A DNA stretch of 51,870 nucleotides, taken from Candidatus Sulfotelmatobacter sp. (GTDB taxonomy: Bacteria; Acidobacteriota; Terriglobia; Terriglobales; Acidobacteriaceae). The notes beneath the pieces were generated by a model. It made no database searches and was not told the DNA's origin. It was given only the letters and a program-made list of their open reading frames with translations. The stretch covers positions 1-51,870 of the forward strand of contig JASHOT010000388.1 in NCBI GenBank assembly GCA_030040965.1, read 5' to 3'. Shown here piece by piece: positions 41,762-50,173 of the stretch. The translations under genes and the position numbers were made by a program. Within the stretch, counting starts at the first letter, position 1, and each line of letters starts with the position of its first letter.

Positions 41762-43393
41762 TTACTTCTCAAAAACTTCTTTCTCCAGCGTTGCCGTGGT
41801 CGCGGGATCGAGACTTTCACTGACCAGCACAAGATCACCTTGCTGTTCGATCACGATTGGACCTTCTTCGGTGTTCCAGACATGGCGGCCTTTTAAAGGC
41901 TCAATCTTCGCTTTAGTCTCCTTCTCGTCTGAAGTCTGCGCAGAGTCGGAATTCGGTTCCAGCTTCTCTTGCCCCGTCTCGCCCGGCACGCTCTGGCCAT
42001 CGTTGCCGCGACTTTCGCCGCTTTGATCCGTGGACGCCGTCGCGGATGCTGGATCCATACCTTCTTGCGCCTTCTTGTATCGCGCTTTGAGCGAGTGGGC
42101 ATAGATGCCGGCGAACTCGGCGGCCTTTTCTTCACTCGCCCAGCGCGAAACGTAGAGCAAGGCGAGTTGCGCGGAATCGGCGGCGGGATTCTGTTTTGGG
42201 CCCGCCGCGTAGTAGTATCCGCCGCGCCACGCCGGGTACATCTCTCTGGAAAGATCCTTGCCGACGTACTGCTGGACCAGAACGGCAACATCGAACTCAC
42301 CCATCGCTCCAACGTCGAACCTCGCGTAATCCTTGAAATCGTGCTTGAAATCGGGCACTCGGATGGGATCGATTTTCTCTCCCGACAAATAGGCTTCGGG
42401 TTCCATGATCTGCCGTGTGGTGTGCGGCGGATTTTTCAGCACGGCCTCGAATGCCTCGTCCTTTCCGCCCTTTTGCAGCAGCTTGATGACGAATTCCATG
42501 CCATAGCTGTACGGGAAAGTCAGCGACTCCTTCATGAAGATGGGTGCCTCGTTGAAAACCTTCGTCCCGGACGTACCCGTCAACGTCTCGGCTTCCATCG
42601 CGTCGACCAGATCGGGGGAATCGACAATGGAGCGCCCGGTAGGAGCGATCGCATATTGAAACATCATGGCCTGCGCCTGGCCTTCCACCACGGCCTCGCG
42701 AGCGTCGTCCATTTCGTCGTTCTCAATATCCTCGGGCGTGAGCGCTCTGTGGATTTTCGCCAGATCCCTGTCGCCTTTCTCCATCCATTTATTCAAGCCG
42801 ATCGACTGATCCTGCAAGGCATGCGTCAATTCATGCGCCATGACCGGCTCCTGCTCTTCCATCGGTACCCAATCGAGCAGATTGACCGTCTTCGTCTTCG
42901 GATCGTAGTATCCGGCGACCTCCTCGCGCAGCAGGGCGACCAGAAAGGTTTCCAGGTTGAAGTCCCGCGGCAGCAGGCCAAATTTTTTTAGCACCAGTTC
43001 GGAGCGGCGCAGGCGTTGCGTGTCTTCGTCATTGGCGTGCTTGGTGAGATAGGAAACGACTTCGTCGCGGCTGGTCAGTCGCCGCTTGACATCATGTTTG
43101 ATGGGCAGGCCGGTTTGCTTGCTGTCGAATTCCAGAATCTCATCGACGGAATGAAAAAGCTCCTGGGCCTGTTGCGGCGTGATTTTGACTTCGTCTTTCT
43201 CTTCGTCGCTCTCCTGTTTTTGCGCAGAAGGAGGCGGCGCCTGCGCCTGCGACCCGGATTGCGACTGTCCGGAGCTGTTCTGCGCAGGCCGCGCATCCTG
43301 ACCGACCGCCGCCGGCAGGCATCCGACCAGTGACAACACAATTGTCAAAATCAGCCGGCCAGCTGCCCTCGAAAGCGTCTCAGCGGTATTCAT
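41762..43393 (-). CDS. Secreted putative zinc metalloprotease (HExxH)
   Basis: 543 residues from the ATG at 43393; an upstream in-frame ATG at 43432 would overlap the divergent methyltransferase start and is less likely. The signal peptide ends near CLPAAVGQ. A Gln/Ser/Pro-rich linker follows. The catalytic part contains AHELTHALQDQ (His187, Glu188, His191) and, further on, EAVVEGQAQAMMF, a plausible third zinc ligand. Residues ~420-510 are low-complexity, and the C-terminus has GRHVWNTEEGPIVIEQQGD. It is probably periplasmic or attached to the envelope. No peptidase family can be assigned firmly. Confidence 0.75.
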   Translation of the reverse strand: MNTAETLSRAAGRLILTIVLSLVGCLPAAVGQDARPAQNSSGQSQSGSQAQAPPPSAQKQESDEEKDEVKITPQQAQELFHSVDEILEFDSKQTGLPIKHDVKRRLTSRDEVVSYLTKHANDEDTQRLRRSELVLKKFGLLPRDFNLETFLVALLREEVAGYYDPKTKTVNLLDWVPMEEQEPVMAHELTHALQDQSIGLNKWMEKGDRDLAKIHRALTPEDIENDEMDDAREAVVEGQAQAMMFQYAIAPTGRSIVDSPDLVDAMEAETLTGTSGTKVFNEAPIFMKESLTFPYSYGMEFVIKLLQKGGKDEAFEAVLKNPPHTTRQIMEPEAYLSGEKIDPIRVPDFKHDFKDYARFDVGAMGEFDVAVLVQQYVGKDLSREMYPAWRGGYYYAAGPKQNPAADSAQLALLYVSRWASEEKAAEFAGIYAHSLKARYKKAQEGMDPASATASTDQSGESRGNDGQSVPGETGQEKLEPNSDSAQTSDEKETKAKIEPLKGRHVWNTEEGPIVIEQQGDLVLVSESLDPATTATLEKEVFEK

Positions 43394-43417
43394 TGAGATT
43401 GAGTGTATACGTTTCCC

Positions 43418-43423
43418 TATACT
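43418..43423 (+). promoter_or_regulatory. -10 box giving a near-leaderless methyltransferase mRNA
   Basis: TATACT ends seven bases before the ATG at 43431. TTGAGA at 43393-43398 could be a -35 box, although the 19-base gap is long. Transcription starting at or next to the ATG would give a leaderless message. Confidence 0.4.
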
Positions 43424-43430
43424 TTCTGTC

Positions 43431-44192
43431 ATGGGGACATCCGAACCTGCTCATCCATCCCACGGCCATGCGTCGAGTTCTCCGACGGCAGCGGCTTCAT
43501 CCGCCGCCGAACGTCCCGCAGAGCGGCCGCCAGTAAATCTTTGGACTTCGAACGAACATGCTCAGGATTATCTCGGGCGCGCGGATTCCATCTTGCATCG
43601 CGGCGAAGGCGAATCGGTGCTCCTCGAGCTTATACCCCGCACGGCGGGGCGGATACTCGATCTCGGAACCGGCGACGGGCGGCTTCTGGCGCTGGTGAAG
43701 ACAGAGCTGGCGCGGGCCGAAATGGCGGGGAACGGACATCCGCAGATCGAAGCCGTAGCCATCGATTTTTCTCCAGCCATGCTCGAGGCCGCTCACAAAC
43801 GCTTCACTCACGATTCTTCGGTTAAAGTTCTTGCGCACAATCTGGATGACGCGTTGCCAGCGATCGGCAAATTTGATGCCGTGATCTCCAGTTTCGCCAT
43901 TCACCATCTTGTGCACGAGCGGAAGCGGGCGCTCTATGCGGAGATTTACGGTCTGCTCAGTGCGGGCGGCGTGTTCTGCAACCTGGAGCACGTTGCTTCG
44001 CCAACCGAACCCCTGCATGAAGACTTTCTGCACGCGATCGGATACACGGTCGAAACCGAAGATCCGTCGAACAAATTGCTGGATGTCGAGACTCAACTCA
44101 GGTGGCTGCGCGATATCGGATTCGTTGACGTGGACTGTCATTGGAAGTGGCGGGAACTGGCGCTGCTCGCGGGAGTGCGGGCTGCGGCGTAA
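43431..44192 (+). CDS. Class I SAM-dependent methyltransferase
   Basis: 253 residues. The first ~35 are Ser/Ala/Pro-rich and probably disordered. The Rossmann core starts with the SAM-binding motif GRILDLGTGDGRLLALV, the acidic strand end EAVAIDFSPAMLEAA, and the FDAVISSFAIHHLVHE motif common in methyltransferases acting on small molecules. C-terminal TQLRWLRDIGFVDVDCHWKW resembles the end of UbiE/Trm-like enzymes. The substrate is unknown. It has no clear operon partner and is divergent from the metalloprotease gene. Confidence 0.88.
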   Translation: MGTSEPAHPSHGHASSSPTAAASSAAERPAERPPVNLWTSNEHAQDYLGRADSILHRGEGESVLLELIPRTAGRILDLGTGDGRLLALVKTELARAEMAGNGHPQIEAVAIDFSPAMLEAAHKRFTHDSSVKVLAHNLDDALPAIGKFDAVISSFAIHHLVHERKRALYAEIYGLLSAGGVFCNLEHVASPTEPLHEDFLHAIGYTVETEDPSNKLLDVETQLRWLRDIGFVDVDCHWKWRELALLAGVRAAA

Positions 44193-44278
44193 ATCGTTCG
44201 GTTGCATGGGGTGATAAAATTCAGACGCGGCCGGCTGGTCTCTCTCGGTCCGCATTAGCCCGGCCCGTGAGGTCTGCC

Positions 44279-45391
44279 ATGAACTTCTCTCCACTTGTGC
44301 GTTTCATTTTTCATGTTTTCTGCCTGTTGACCACGCTGGTTTTGGTTACGACATCGTCCGCGTCGGCTCAATCGGGCGGGCGGCTGCTCGGCTACTATCC
44401 TGAGTGGGCAAAGACGCAGGTCCCGCCCTACACCGCTGAGCAGATTCCCTACACGCAGCTCACGCACATTGCGCATGCGTTCGTGCTGCTCTCGCCCGGC
44501 GCCGATGGATCGCTGACGATTCCATCCGGGATGATCGAGCCTGACCTGATAACGATGGCGCACGCCGCTGGCGTGAAGGTGCTGATTTCGATTGGCGGTG
44601 GAGATGGCATTGAGGGTCCGCGATTCAACATCATGTCGGCTTCCGAAGCTTCTCGCCAGAATTTTGTGGCGAACGTTCATGCACTGCTGGTCAAGGATGG
44701 TTATGACGGCGTAGATATCGACTGGGAGGTTCCCTATGTCGAAAATCGCGCCGATTGCACGACTCTGATGCAGGAGCTGCGCAACGAACTGCCATCGCCC
44801 TGGCTGATCTCGATGGCGGTGACTGCCGATCCGCAGAACTACGGTACCGGACTCGACATTCCCGCCCTCGCGCCCATCGTTGATTTCTTCAACGTGATGA
44901 CATATGACTTCTACGGCACATGGTCAGGCGCGACGGGGCTGGTCTCTCCGCTTTTGCAAGATCCGGCTGATCCCGAGCAGGCGGGCAGCGTGAAAACTTC
45001 GATGGATCTGTACCAATATCAGTACGGCGTAGCGCTAAGCCAGATGAACGTTGGAACTCCGTTCTACGGTTACGAGTGGGATGGCGTCGATACGAATTGG
45101 AGTTCGTGCCCGACTTGCGCCAGTTATTCGTGGAACTACGGGACCTATATCAAACAACGCATCAATGCACAGGGCTGGGCCTGGGGCGATGATCCCGCGG
45201 CGCGTGCTCCCTATCTGACGAATTCGACGATTCCTGGGTTCATCACCTATGACGGCGTTGCTTCGACCAAGCAGAAAGTCGCATACGTGAAGAAGCGTGG
45301 CTTTGGCGGTGTTTTCATGTGGGACCTGAGCGGCGACTACGATGGCAAAACGCAGGACTTGCTGGATGCGATGTATGAAGTGTGGAAGTAG
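44279..45391 (+). CDS. Secreted glycoside hydrolase family 18 (chitinase-like)
   Basis: 370 residues. The ATG at 44279 was chosen because it begins a Sec signal peptide (MNFSPLVRFIFHVFCLLTTL...ASA); longer readings upstream have no signal. The TIM-barrel family start RLLGYYPEWAK, the strand KVLISIGGGDG and the catalytic DGVDIDWE (Asp143, Asp146, Asp148, with proton-donor Glu150) mark GH18. MTYDFYGTWSG and FGGVFMWDLSGDYDG are further family motifs. It would cleave chitin-like or peptidoglycan-like beta-1,4 GlcNAc polymers outside the cell. No carbohydrate-binding module is present. Confidence 0.92.
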   Translation: MNFSPLVRFIFHVFCLLTTLVLVTTSSASAQSGGRLLGYYPEWAKTQVPPYTAEQIPYTQLTHIAHAFVLLSPGADGSLTIPSGMIEPDLITMAHAAGVKVLISIGGGDGIEGPRFNIMSASEASRQNFVANVHALLVKDGYDGVDIDWEVPYVENRADCTTLMQELRNELPSPWLISMAVTADPQNYGTGLDIPALAPIVDFFNVMTYDFYGTWSGATGLVSPLLQDPADPEQAGSVKTSMDLYQYQYGVALSQMNVGTPFYGYEWDGVDTNWSSCPTCASYSWNYGTYIKQRINAQGWAWGDDPAARAPYLTNSTIPGFITYDGVASTKQKVAYVKKRGFGGVFMWDLSGDYDGKTQDLLDAMYEVWK

Positions 45392-45423
45392 GCGCCCGCT
45401 CTCAGTGTAGCTGTGCGCATCGA

Positions 45424-46524
45424 TCAAGACGACAGGAATTTCTGAATCCATGCGGCCGCTTCTTTCGTGCCGAGCGAGCCGCCGATGTCTTGTGTAACTT
45501 TCTTCTGGCGCACTGCCTCCAGGACTGCGGCCTCAATCCGCGCCGATTCCTTCTCAAAGCCGAGATGCGCCAGCATCATCGCCGCGGTCAGAATCGCGCC
45601 AAATGGATTGGCCTGATTTTTTCCCGCGATCGGCGGCGCCGAACCGTGCACGGGTTCGAACATCGACGTGCGCCCGGGATGAATATTTCCGCTCGCGGCC
45701 ATGCCCAGCCCACCCTGCAGTCCCGCTGAGAGATCGGTGATGATATCGCCGAACAGGTTATTGGTGACGATCACGTCAAATTGCCGCGGGTCGCGCACCA
45801 TCTGCATGCAGAGTGCGTCGACGTACATATGCTGCGCCGTGATCTGCGGATACTCCGCGCTGACCTCCCTAAACACGCGCTGCCACAAGCCGCCGGCGTG
45901 GGTCATGGCGTTCGATTTGTCGCACATGAGAACTTTGCTGCGCGGCGATCCATCAAGCTTGGTGTGCGTCTTGCAGTACTCGAATGCATAGCGAATGATC
46001 CGCTCCACACCCTTGCGCGTGTTGATGTCTTCCTGCGTCGCGATTTCATCGGCAGTTCCCTGCTTGAAAACTCCGCCGGCGTCGGTATAAACCCCTTCGG
46101 TGTTTTCGCGGAGCACGACGAAATCGACGTCCTTTGGCTCAACTCCTTTCAGCGGACACAGTGCCGCATCGAGCAGCCGCACCGGCCGCACGTTGGCATA
46201 GAGATCCATTCTGAACCGCATTCCCAGCAGAATTTCTTTGGCATGAATGTTGGTCTTCACCCGCGGATCGCCAAATGCGCCGACCAGAATCGCGTCAAAG
46301 TCGCGGCCCAGCATGGCGAAGCCCTCCGGAGGAACGGTCGTGCCGTCGCGCAGATAGCGATCCGCTCCCCAATCAAAATCGGTGAAATCGACAGCCGCGC
46401 CCGTAGCCTGAATCGCTTGTACAGCCTGCGGAATCACTTCCTTGCCGATGCCGTCTCCGGGAATAACCGCGATCTGTTTTCTAACTTGCGTCGCTTTTCC
46501 ACCTTGCGTCTTTTGGGAACTCAC
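45424..46524 (-). CDS. leuB: Isopropylmalate/isocitrate-type dehydrogenase (LeuB-like)
   Basis: 366 residues of the beta-decarboxylating dehydrogenase family. IAVIPGDGIGKEV is the N-terminal nucleotide-side loop; RENTEGVYTD, the KSNAMTHAGGLW block, TNNLFGDIITDL (metal-binding Asp) and EPVHGSAPPIAGKNQANP complete the active site and dinucleotide site. The length and HGSAPPIAGK pattern suit 3-isopropylmalate dehydrogenase, but tartrate or isocitrate-type relatives remain possible because no other leucine genes are nearby. The start is a GTG at 46524. It diverges from ygfZ across 41 bases. Confidence 0.85.
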   Translation of the reverse strand: MSSQKTQGGKATQVRKQIAVIPGDGIGKEVIPQAVQAIQATGAAVDFTDFDWGADRYLRDGTTVPPEGFAMLGRDFDAILVGAFGDPRVKTNIHAKEILLGMRFRMDLYANVRPVRLLDAALCPLKGVEPKDVDFVVLRENTEGVYTDAGGVFKQGTADEIATQEDINTRKGVERIIRYAFEYCKTHTKLDGSPRSKVLMCDKSNAMTHAGGLWQRVFREVSAEYPQITAQHMYVDALCMQMVRDPRQFDVIVTNNLFGDIITDLSAGLQGGLGMAASGNIHPGRTSMFEPVHGSAPPIAGKNQANPFGAILTAAMMLAHLGFEKESARIEAAVLEAVRQKKVTQDIGGSLGTKEAAAWIQKFLSS

Positions 46525-46547
46525 GGCAGGAAAGGTAACACAATCGC

Positions 46548-46553
46548 TATAAT
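46548..46553 (+). promoter_or_regulatory. Consensus -10 box upstream of ygfZ
   Basis: A perfect TATAAT lies 12 bases before the ATG at 46566, in the 41-base divergent gap with leuB. Transcription would start about five bases before the ATG. No convincing -35 box is present. Confidence 0.45.
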
Positions 46554-46565
46554 CGAAATAGAGCT

Positions 46566-47705
46566 ATGGGTCCGACGGCACTTCAAAATCAGACCGAGAT
46601 TCAAGGAAAGAATCTGGGCGCAGGGTTTGCGCAATTCATGGCCGGCGAGTATCGAGGCGCGCTGACGGCGTCGCGCTTTTCCGATCCGGGGGCGGAGTGG
46701 GCCAAACTGCGCTCGGGATGCGGAGTTTACGATCTCGGTTACCGCGCGCAAATCTCTCTGACCGGCGCCGACCGCACGCGCTGGCTCAATGGCATGGTGA
46801 CAAATAACATTCGCGACCTTGCCCCGGGTCGTGGCGTCTACGCATTTTTGCTCAATCCGCAGGGACACATCCTCGGCGATCTTTACGCCTATAGTTCCGG
46901 CGATTCCATTACCGTCGACACCGATGTTAGCCAGATCGAAAAAGTTCTGGCCACGTTCGACCACTACATCATCATGGACGACGTCGAGGTGAAAAATGTC
47001 AGCGAGGAGTGGACTGCGCTTGGCGTAACCGGACCGAAAGCGCGCACGGTGCTGCAGAACGCTGGTCTGGCGGTTCCTGATCTGCAGCCTTTAGAACTCC
47101 ATACCGTCGCCTGCGATTGCGACTGTGGATGTCTGAACTGCACGATTGTTCGCACGGACGATCCAATCGGGACTTATGAGATCTGGATCGAGCCCGCGCA
47201 TGTTACCGCGCTTTGGGACGCGCTGCTTAAAAACGGCGCGACTCCCGTGGGATTCGAGGCGCTGGAACTGCATCGCATCGCGTCCGGCATTCCCCTATAC
47301 GGCGTCGACATTCGCGAGCGTGATCTGCCGCAGGAAACGGAACAGTCGCGCGCACTGAATTTTAACAAGGGATGCTACGTCGGCCAGGAGATCGTCGAAC
47401 GCATTCGCTCGCGCGGAGCAGTGCACCGCAAGTTCAGCGGATTCCTCGCAGAGGATGCAGCCGGAAATGAAATCGTCCCGGGAGCGAAGATCGTCGTCGG
47501 AGAGAAAGAAGTCGGCGAAATCACGAGCGCCGCCACAATATCTCTTGAGAGCGGAAACAAAACGATTGCGCTGGGCTACATCCGTCGCGAGGCCGGGGTT
47601 CCCGGGCGGGAAGTCACGATTGCCAATCGAAAGGCGGGCGTTGTGCAGTTGCCGCTGGATCTGTCGGCTGTATCACAGCACGAATTACAGCGGCATTCAG
47701 CGTAG
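46566..47705 (+). CDS. ygfZ: YgfZ/GcvT-like folate-binding protein
   Basis: 379 residues. The fold is that of the aminomethyltransferase (GcvT) family, with YRAQISLTGADRTRWLNGMV near the start. The YgfZ signature is complete: KGCYVGQE, followed by IVERIRSRGAVHRKF. This folate-dependent protein supports iron-sulfur cluster assembly and repair in the cytoplasm. A cysteine-rich insert (ACDCDCGCLNC) around residue 185 is unusual for the family and could be a metal site. It starts a plus-strand run with the DUF1844 and MBL hydrolase genes. Confidence 0.9.
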   Translation: MGPTALQNQTEIQGKNLGAGFAQFMAGEYRGALTASRFSDPGAEWAKLRSGCGVYDLGYRAQISLTGADRTRWLNGMVTNNIRDLAPGRGVYAFLLNPQGHILGDLYAYSSGDSITVDTDVSQIEKVLATFDHYIIMDDVEVKNVSEEWTALGVTGPKARTVLQNAGLAVPDLQPLELHTVACDCDCGCLNCTIVRTDDPIGTYEIWIEPAHVTALWDALLKNGATPVGFEALELHRIASGIPLYGVDIRERDLPQETEQSRALNFNKGCYVGQEIVERIRSRGAVHRKFSGFLAEDAAGNEIVPGAKIVVGEKEVGEITSAATISLESGNKTIALGYIRREAGVPGREVTIANRKAGVVQLPLDLSAVSQHELQRHSA

Positions 47706-47715
47706 AGGAAAGGTT

Positions 47716-48324
47716 ATGGCTGAAAAGAAACATGAGCAGTCCGGATTCACCGTGACGGATCGTCGTCTATTTAACGCCGATGGAGAACTGCGCACGGAAG
47801 TTACCGAATCCGAAGAAGTGGAAAGCAAGAAGGCGCCGTCTGCCGTGAAAGAAGCGGGACCAAACGCGGAAACCGCAGCGCAGCCAATTCCCTCACCTGT
47901 CGAGGGACCGTCGGATCGCGACATCCCGCCTCCGCCGAGCCGGGCCGAGCAGGATGCGCAAGCCGCGGCATATCGCGAGTCGGCGAAAGATCTGGATTCG
48001 CAGGTCGAGATGAGCGGGCACTCAGCCAAAGAATTTGAGATGACTTTCGAGCGCTTCCTGGCTTCGCTTTACATGACCGCGATGCTGCAGCTCGGACTCA
48101 TGCGCGAGCAGGGAGCGCAGCCGCGTATCGATATCATTGGCGCCCGTCAGACGATCGACACGCTCAGCCTGATTTCGGAAAAAACGAAAGGCAATCTCAC
48201 TCCCACGGAAGAGAATTTTCTGCAGAACAGTCTTTACGAATTGCGCATGGCCTATGTTGAGGTGACCAACACTCTGGCTCGTCCGCCGCAGACCGGACCG
48301 GCCGCCGGAACCGGCCACAAATGA
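47716..48324 (+). CDS. DUF1844-domain protein
   Basis: 202 residues from the ATG at 47716, which has AGAGGAAAGG directly upstream. Residues 1-105 are charged and Pro/Ala/Glu-rich, probably disordered. The C-terminal ~90 residues (FEMTFERFLASLYMTAMLQLGL, ARQTIDTLSLISEKTKGNLT, EENFLQNSLYELRMAYVEV) match the helical DUF1844 domain. Its function is unknown. The stop overlaps the start of the MBL hydrolase gene (ATGA), so they are coupled; it lies ten bases after ygfZ. Confidence 0.88.
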   Translation: MAEKKHEQSGFTVTDRRLFNADGELRTEVTESEEVESKKAPSAVKEAGPNAETAAQPIPSPVEGPSDRDIPPPPSRAEQDAQAAAYRESAKDLDSQVEMSGHSAKEFEMTFERFLASLYMTAMLQLGLMREQGAQPRIDIIGARQTIDTLSLISEKTKGNLTPTEENFLQNSLYELRMAYVEVTNTLARPPQTGPAAGTGHK

Positions 48325-49094
48325 AAGCCACTCTTACCGTGCTGGGCAGTGGGACTTCAATGGGCGTCCCCACATTAGGATGCGATTGCGCCGTCTGCCA
48401 TTCCAGCGATCCGCACGATCGCCGCACGCGCCCCTCCATCATGCTTGAATATGGCGGCAAGGTCGTGCTGATCGATACGACGCCGGATTTCTATACCCAG
48501 GCCATCCGCGAGAACATAACCCACGTCGATGCCGTGCTCTATACGCACACGCATGCCGATCACATTCTGGGCATCGACGATCTGCGGCCGCTCAGCTATG
48601 CCCATAAGCCGAACAAGCTGCCGCTTTACGCACGCCCGGAAGCGGCGGCATTCCTGCGCAGAATGTTTACTTACATTTTCGACGCGGATTATAAATTCGG
48701 CGGTCTTCCTCAACTGGAGTTGCGCCCGATCGACGGGCCGGTTGATGTGCTGGGCGTACGCTTCGATCCTGTCGTCCTGATTCACGGCGAGACGCAGATT
48801 TATGGGTATCGTTTCGGCTCGGCTGCCTACCTGACCGATCACAGCGAAATCCCCGATGCCTCACTTCATCAACTGGAGGGACTTGACGTCCTGTTTCTCG
48901 ATGCCCTCCGGCACAAGCCGCATCCGACGCACTCTACGGTGAAGAACTCGCTTGCCACTGTGGATCGCCTCAGGCCGAAGCGTGCCTTCTTTACCCACAT
49001 TTGCCACGATCTGGCGCACGAGGCTACCAATGCAACACTGCCCAGGCACGTGCGCCTGGCCTACGATGGGCTGAAGCTGGAGTTCGAGATTTAG
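48321..49094 (+). CDS. MBL-fold metallohydrolase (PhnP-like)
   Basis: 257 residues of the metallo-beta-lactamase fold. It begins LTVLGSGTSMGVPTLGCDCAVC, a loop seen in PhnP-type phosphodiesterases, in which CDCAVC plus a downstream His can hold a structural zinc. The catalytic metal site THTHADH (~residues 74-80) and later Asp and His residues (YLTDHSEI, FFTHICHDL) are present. It probably hydrolyses a cyclic or other phosphodiester. The substrate is unknown. It is translationally coupled to the DUF1844 gene. Confidence 0.88.
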   Translation: MKATLTVLGSGTSMGVPTLGCDCAVCHSSDPHDRRTRPSIMLEYGGKVVLIDTTPDFYTQAIRENITHVDAVLYTHTHADHILGIDDLRPLSYAHKPNKLPLYARPEAAAFLRRMFTYIFDADYKFGGLPQLELRPIDGPVDVLGVRFDPVVLIHGETQIYGYRFGSAAYLTDHSEIPDASLHQLEGLDVLFLDALRHKPHPTHSTVKNSLATVDRLRPKRAFFTHICHDLAHEATNATLPRHVRLAYDGLKLEFEI

Positions 49095-49109
49095 AGCGGA
49101 GAAATACTT

Positions 49110-49192
49110 ACCGCCGAGAACACCGAGAACGCGGTGAAGCAATGACGATGGAATCATTCATTGTTTTCTGTGCGTCCCGGGCGCTCGGCGGT
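49110..49192. repeat. Inverted-repeat element between the MBL hydrolase gene and ribF
   Basis: ACCGCCGAG (49110-49118) and CTCGGCGGT (49184-49192) form a perfect 9-bp inverted repeat around a 65-base interior that includes CACCGAGAACGCGG. It looks like a small dispersed intergenic repeat of the 'ACCGC-GAG-AAC' type. Confidence 0.5.
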
Positions 49193-49206
49193 TGAACGTT
49201 TAGGCG

Positions 49207-50160
49207 ATGCTCATTTTCCACAAACTCGAAGACGTCCCGCCGGGCTTCGGCCCCACGCTCGTGAGTGTCGGCAATTTTGATGGCGTGCATCGCGCGCACG
49301 CGCACGTCTTGAACGAGATCGTCTCGCGGGCAAAGGCGAGGGGAGCGAAAGCTGTAGCGATTACCTTCGAACCGCACCCGGCGAGGATTCTCCGACCGGA
49401 CTCGGGTTTGAAACTCCTTACCCCAACCCCTGAAAAACTACGGCTTCTCGAAGCCACGGGAATCGATGCGGTCCTGTTACTTCCCTTCGCGCGCGATCTC
49501 TCTCTCATGACTCCGCACGACTTCGCCCAGCAGATCCTGAAGGAGAAACTGCAGGCGCGCGAAGTCCACGAAGGCTACAACTTTCGCTTCGGTCACAAAG
49601 CGGCCGGCGACGTAACTCTGCTGGCTGAATTCGGCCGCGAAATGGGATTCGAGGTGAAAACCTACCCCGAGATGAAGCTGCGCGGCGAGAGCGTCTCCAG
49701 CAGCCAAATTCGCCGAGTGATTGGCGAGGGACGCGTGAGCCGCGCGCGGCATCTACTTTCGCGTCCTTTCTGCATTCTGGGCACTCCAGGTCGCGGCCGC
49801 GGCTACGGCTCCAAATACACGGTGCCGACCATCAATCTTTCGCGCTACGAGGAACTCGTGCCCAAGGATGGCGTTTACATCACCTGCACACGCGTGGCGT
49901 CAGAGCGTTTCGAATCGGTCACCAATATCGGAAATCGCCCCACGTTTGGAGCGGAGCTGTTCGCCATCGAGACGCATCTACTGAATTTCCATCCCCTGGA
50001 GTTGACGCCGGAAACAGAAGTGGAAATCTGTTTTCTCGACCGCCTGCGGGACGAGATCAAATTTCCGTCGGTCGACGCGCTGCGCGAGCAGATCTCGCGT
50101 GATGTGAAAAAAGCGCGCCGCCACTTCCATGTGCTGCGCGCTTTTGCCACAACGAAGTAG
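49207..50160 (+). CDS. ribF: Bifunctional riboflavin kinase/FAD synthetase (RibF)
   Basis: 317 residues. The N-terminal half is the FAD synthetase domain: VSVGNFDGVHRAHAHVLNEI (nucleotide-binding HxGH-like), ITFEPHPARIL, and GYNFRFGHKAAGDVTLL. SSSQIRRVIGEG links the domains. The C-terminal half is the riboflavin kinase: GRGYGSKYTVPTINL, DGVYITCT and NIGNRPTFG, then the ETHLLNF segment. It converts riboflavin to FMN and FAD, which the FAD-dependent hydroxylase of this window would need. It stands 112 bases after the MBL gene. Confidence 0.94.
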   Translation: MLIFHKLEDVPPGFGPTLVSVGNFDGVHRAHAHVLNEIVSRAKARGAKAVAITFEPHPARILRPDSGLKLLTPTPEKLRLLEATGIDAVLLLPFARDLSLMTPHDFAQQILKEKLQAREVHEGYNFRFGHKAAGDVTLLAEFGREMGFEVKTYPEMKLRGESVSSSQIRRVIGEGRVSRARHLLSRPFCILGTPGRGRGYGSKYTVPTINLSRYEELVPKDGVYITCTRVASERFESVTNIGNRPTFGAELFAIETHLLNFHPLELTPETEVEICFLDRLRDEIKFPSVDALREQISRDVKKARRHFHVLRAFATTK

Positions 50161-50173
50161 TTTGGGTTGAAAT

